NCBI RefSeq assembly: GCF_011927785.1
Contig: NZ_JAATJK010000001.1
Coordinates: 6,136,001 to 6,200,000, forward strand
DNA: 64,000 nt
Origin: Micromonospora profundi
Lineage (GTDB): Bacteria; Actinomycetota; Actinomycetes; Mycobacteriales; Micromonosporaceae
Direction of reading: 5' to 3'
The position numbers were made by a program, and so were the translations under genes. Numbering within the stretch: the stretch's first letter is position 1; the number at the start of each line of letters is the position of its first letter. The notes beneath the pieces were generated by a model, which was given only the letters and a program-made list of their open reading frames with translations, was not told the DNA's origin and did no database searches. Shown here in pieces: positions 62,808 through 64,000 of the stretch.

Positions 62808-63278
62808 TCAGATTACCCGCGGCGCCGACCCGGGGGGCGGAACGTACCGGTCGCTGTAGTAGTTGCCGACGCGCTCCCGGTACTCCGGGTCGACCTGCTC
62901 CGCTTCGAACGGCGGAGCGTCCTTGATCTCCTGCCGGGTCCTGTCGACGTGCACGACGCGCTCCTGGTGGTTCACCTCGGCCACCGTGCCGGCCGGCAGC
63001 AGCACCTTCTGGCCGAAGATCCACGGCCCGGTGTCCACCACCAGGTACCCGGCATCGGTCTCGTCGCTCGCCTCGTCGATGGTGCCGATGCGCCCGTCAC
63101 TCGCCTGCACCTGGTAGCCCACCAGGTCCACGGGCGTTCCGGGTCCGGGTGCGTCCGGGCGGCCGTCCCCGCCGTCCTGGCGCTGCGGCGGTGTGACCGA
63201 CGGGGTGGTCTGGCCGTACCCGCCAGCGAGGGCGGACGGGTCCCGCCAGGTCCAGGGATTGAAGATCGAGGGTTGCAT
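62808..63278 (-). CDS. PRC-barrel domain protein
   Basis: A 156-residue protein. The N-terminal half is Pro/Gly-rich (starting MQPSIFNPWTW), followed by a PRC-barrel domain (VDLVGYQVQASDGRIGTIDEA, AGYLVVDTGPWIFGQKVLLPAGTVAEV) and a C-terminal tail with YSDRYV. Such proteins are common in actinomycetes, with proposed stress or membrane-associated roles. ATG 63278 has GGAGG five bases upstream; GTG 63284 is an alternative. Confidence 0.85.
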   Translation of the reverse strand: MQPSIFNPWTWRDPSALAGGYGQTTPSVTPPQRQDGGDGRPDAPGPGTPVDLVGYQVQASDGRIGTIDEASDETDAGYLVVDTGPWIFGQKVLLPAGTVAEVNHQERVVHVDRTRQEIKDAPPFEAEQVDPEYRERVGNYYSDRYVPPPGSAPRVI

Positions 63279-63434
63279 GGGCACCTCCGGTGGACGGCGA
63301 CAAGCTGTCCCCTCTCGCAGTGCCCACCAGGCTGTCCCCGGAAACGGACGCGCTCCCCACCGGCAGGACCCGTCGACGCCGGCTCGCGTCCGTGATCAGG
63401 CTGTTGAGCAGGGCCGCTGGCATACTCGACTGCC

Positions 63435-63689
63435 ATGGTGTTGTCACGGGGGTGGGCCCTCTTCCTTGTCGGCGTCGGGATCTGGACCTGGGTGATCTGG
63501 CCGAGGTTCGCTGTCGCCATCTGGAACGACCCACGCTCCTGGGCGTCCGGCACGGTGGCCGACGGCGCCGGCACGAGCTTCCTCTGGGTGCACGCACTGC
63601 TGATCGCCGCGTCGCTGCTCATCGGGACGACAGTCGGCGTCCTGGGCGTCCGGGCCTGGTTGGCCGCCCGTCGGCGGCAGGCGTCCTGA
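63435..63689 (+). CDS. SCO4848-like two-helix membrane protein
   Basis: An 84-residue membrane protein with two helices (WALFLVGVGIWTWVIWPRFAVAIW and FLWVHALLIAASLLIGTTVGVLGVR) and a basic tail. The pattern LSRxxxxFLxxxGxWxWxIW and WVHxLL matches the actinomycete SCO4848 family, whose function is unknown. Confidence 0.8.
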   Translation: MVLSRGWALFLVGVGIWTWVIWPRFAVAIWNDPRSWASGTVADGAGTSFLWVHALLIAASLLIGTTVGVLGVRAWLAARRRQAS

Positions 63690-64000
63690 CCTCTCCGGAG
63701 CAGCTCGACGCCTGCCACCTCGATCGACGCTCGCCGGACCGCCAGTCCGCCCCTCCGAGGTGAGCCATCCGGCCGCGGCGGAAGTGTGACGCGGACCGCT
63801 ACCCACGGATTTGACGATCAAACCCGCAGGCGCGTAACTTTCTCTCTGCCAGCGCGGAACGGGGCAAACGGGACGAAAGTTCTGGAGCCCCGAAACGGAC
63901 TGGCACCGGGTCAAGCAGGGGTTCGCTCCTGTGCGACGCGGTCCGGGCGGGGCTCGCCGGATCGGCCGTGAGGCGGATTTGGCGCAGCGAGACCGACCGG
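63690..64000. other. Right-edge region without a gene; possible structured leader RNA
   Basis: No convincing coding frame. AACTTT (~63836-63841) can pair with AAAGTT (~63877-63882), and GGGGC (~63862-63866) can pair with GCCCC (~63887-63892), interleaved like a pseudoknot. This could be the leader of a gene beyond the edge; no known riboswitch consensus is matched. Confidence 0.25.

Noticed and set aside
1..64000. CRISPR arrays, tRNA or rRNA genes, insertion sequences
   Set aside because: I saw no regularly spaced repeats, cloverleaf-like segments or transposase motifs; a covariance-model scan was not possible here.

Overview
The window is high-GC DNA with short intergenic gaps, many GTG starts and many ATGA/GTGA gene overlaps. 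It carries a type VII (WXG100/EccC) secretion island, a large LuxR-family ATPase regulator, an ECF sigma/zinc anti-sigma pair, several COG4315-type lipoproteins and a SCO4848-like membrane protein. Together these point to a filamentous actinomycete, most likely of the Micromonosporaceae. That placement is an inference from gene content and base composition; no rRNA or tRNA is visible.

Layout. 0.5-9.7 kb: accessory chromosome with a LuxR-family ATPase regulator, a metallo-beta-lactamase-fold hydrolase, an SGNH hydrolase, a class A beta-lactamase facing a second serine-hydrolase gene coupled to a LysR regulator, and a divergent RidA/HxlR pair sharing a palindromic operator. 9.8-14.8 kb: two coupled CNNM/CBS membrane proteins, a DUF1996 protein, a DUF4333 protein and a COG4315 lipoprotein. 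15-25 kb: type VII secretion island (WXG100 substrate, EccC-type triple ATPase, a second WXG-like gene, a 621-residue putative exported effector with a His/Cys C-terminal domain, associated proteins, a LysM-like membrane protein), with two very short coupled ORFs that ordinary gene calling would miss. 25-32 kb: second lipoprotein, ECF sigma/anti-sigma, third lipoprotein, tandem AhpD-like duplicates (one with an apparent ATC start), an orphan six-cysteine 56-residue peptide and a secreted GH43 arabinanase.

32.5-51.9 kb is the highlight: a roughly 19 kb phosphonate biosynthetic gene cluster. PEP mutase (intact EDK...NS signature), phosphonopyruvate decarboxylase and a PhnY-like phosphonoacetaldehyde dehydrogenase together predict phosphonoacetate. 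Around them are three ATP-grasp amide ligases, a PaaK-like adenylating enzyme, a PLP aminotransferase, an S9 peptidase, a sulfotransferase-TPR protein, a 2-oxoglutarate enzyme whose HxD/E is replaced by HxA (the halogenase signature), a 67-residue peptide ending in Asp, a DUF1611-like P-loop protein, a TauE-type exporter, an MFS exporter and a Nudix hydrolase. There is also a complete aspartate carbamoyltransferase (ATCase) of the HPLPR type, unlike the HPGPM type I expect in actinomycete pyr operons. Phosphonoacetate joined to aspartate is N-phosphonoacetyl-L-aspartate (PALA), the classic synthetic transition-state inhibitor of ATCase. I therefore propose that this cluster makes PALA or a decorated PALA peptide and that the ATCase is the self-resistance copy.

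52-64 kb: ordinary chromosome with a RibD-like reductase, a BMP-like lipoprotein, a HupE/UreJ-like protein, a secreted metallophosphoesterase, a DUF916-like surface protein, a quinone oxidoreductase, a HAD phosphatase, an ECF42-type sigma factor with its DGPF/YCII partner, a tryptophanyl-tRNA synthetase of the GDRPTG type, a PRC-barrel protein and a SCO4848-like protein.
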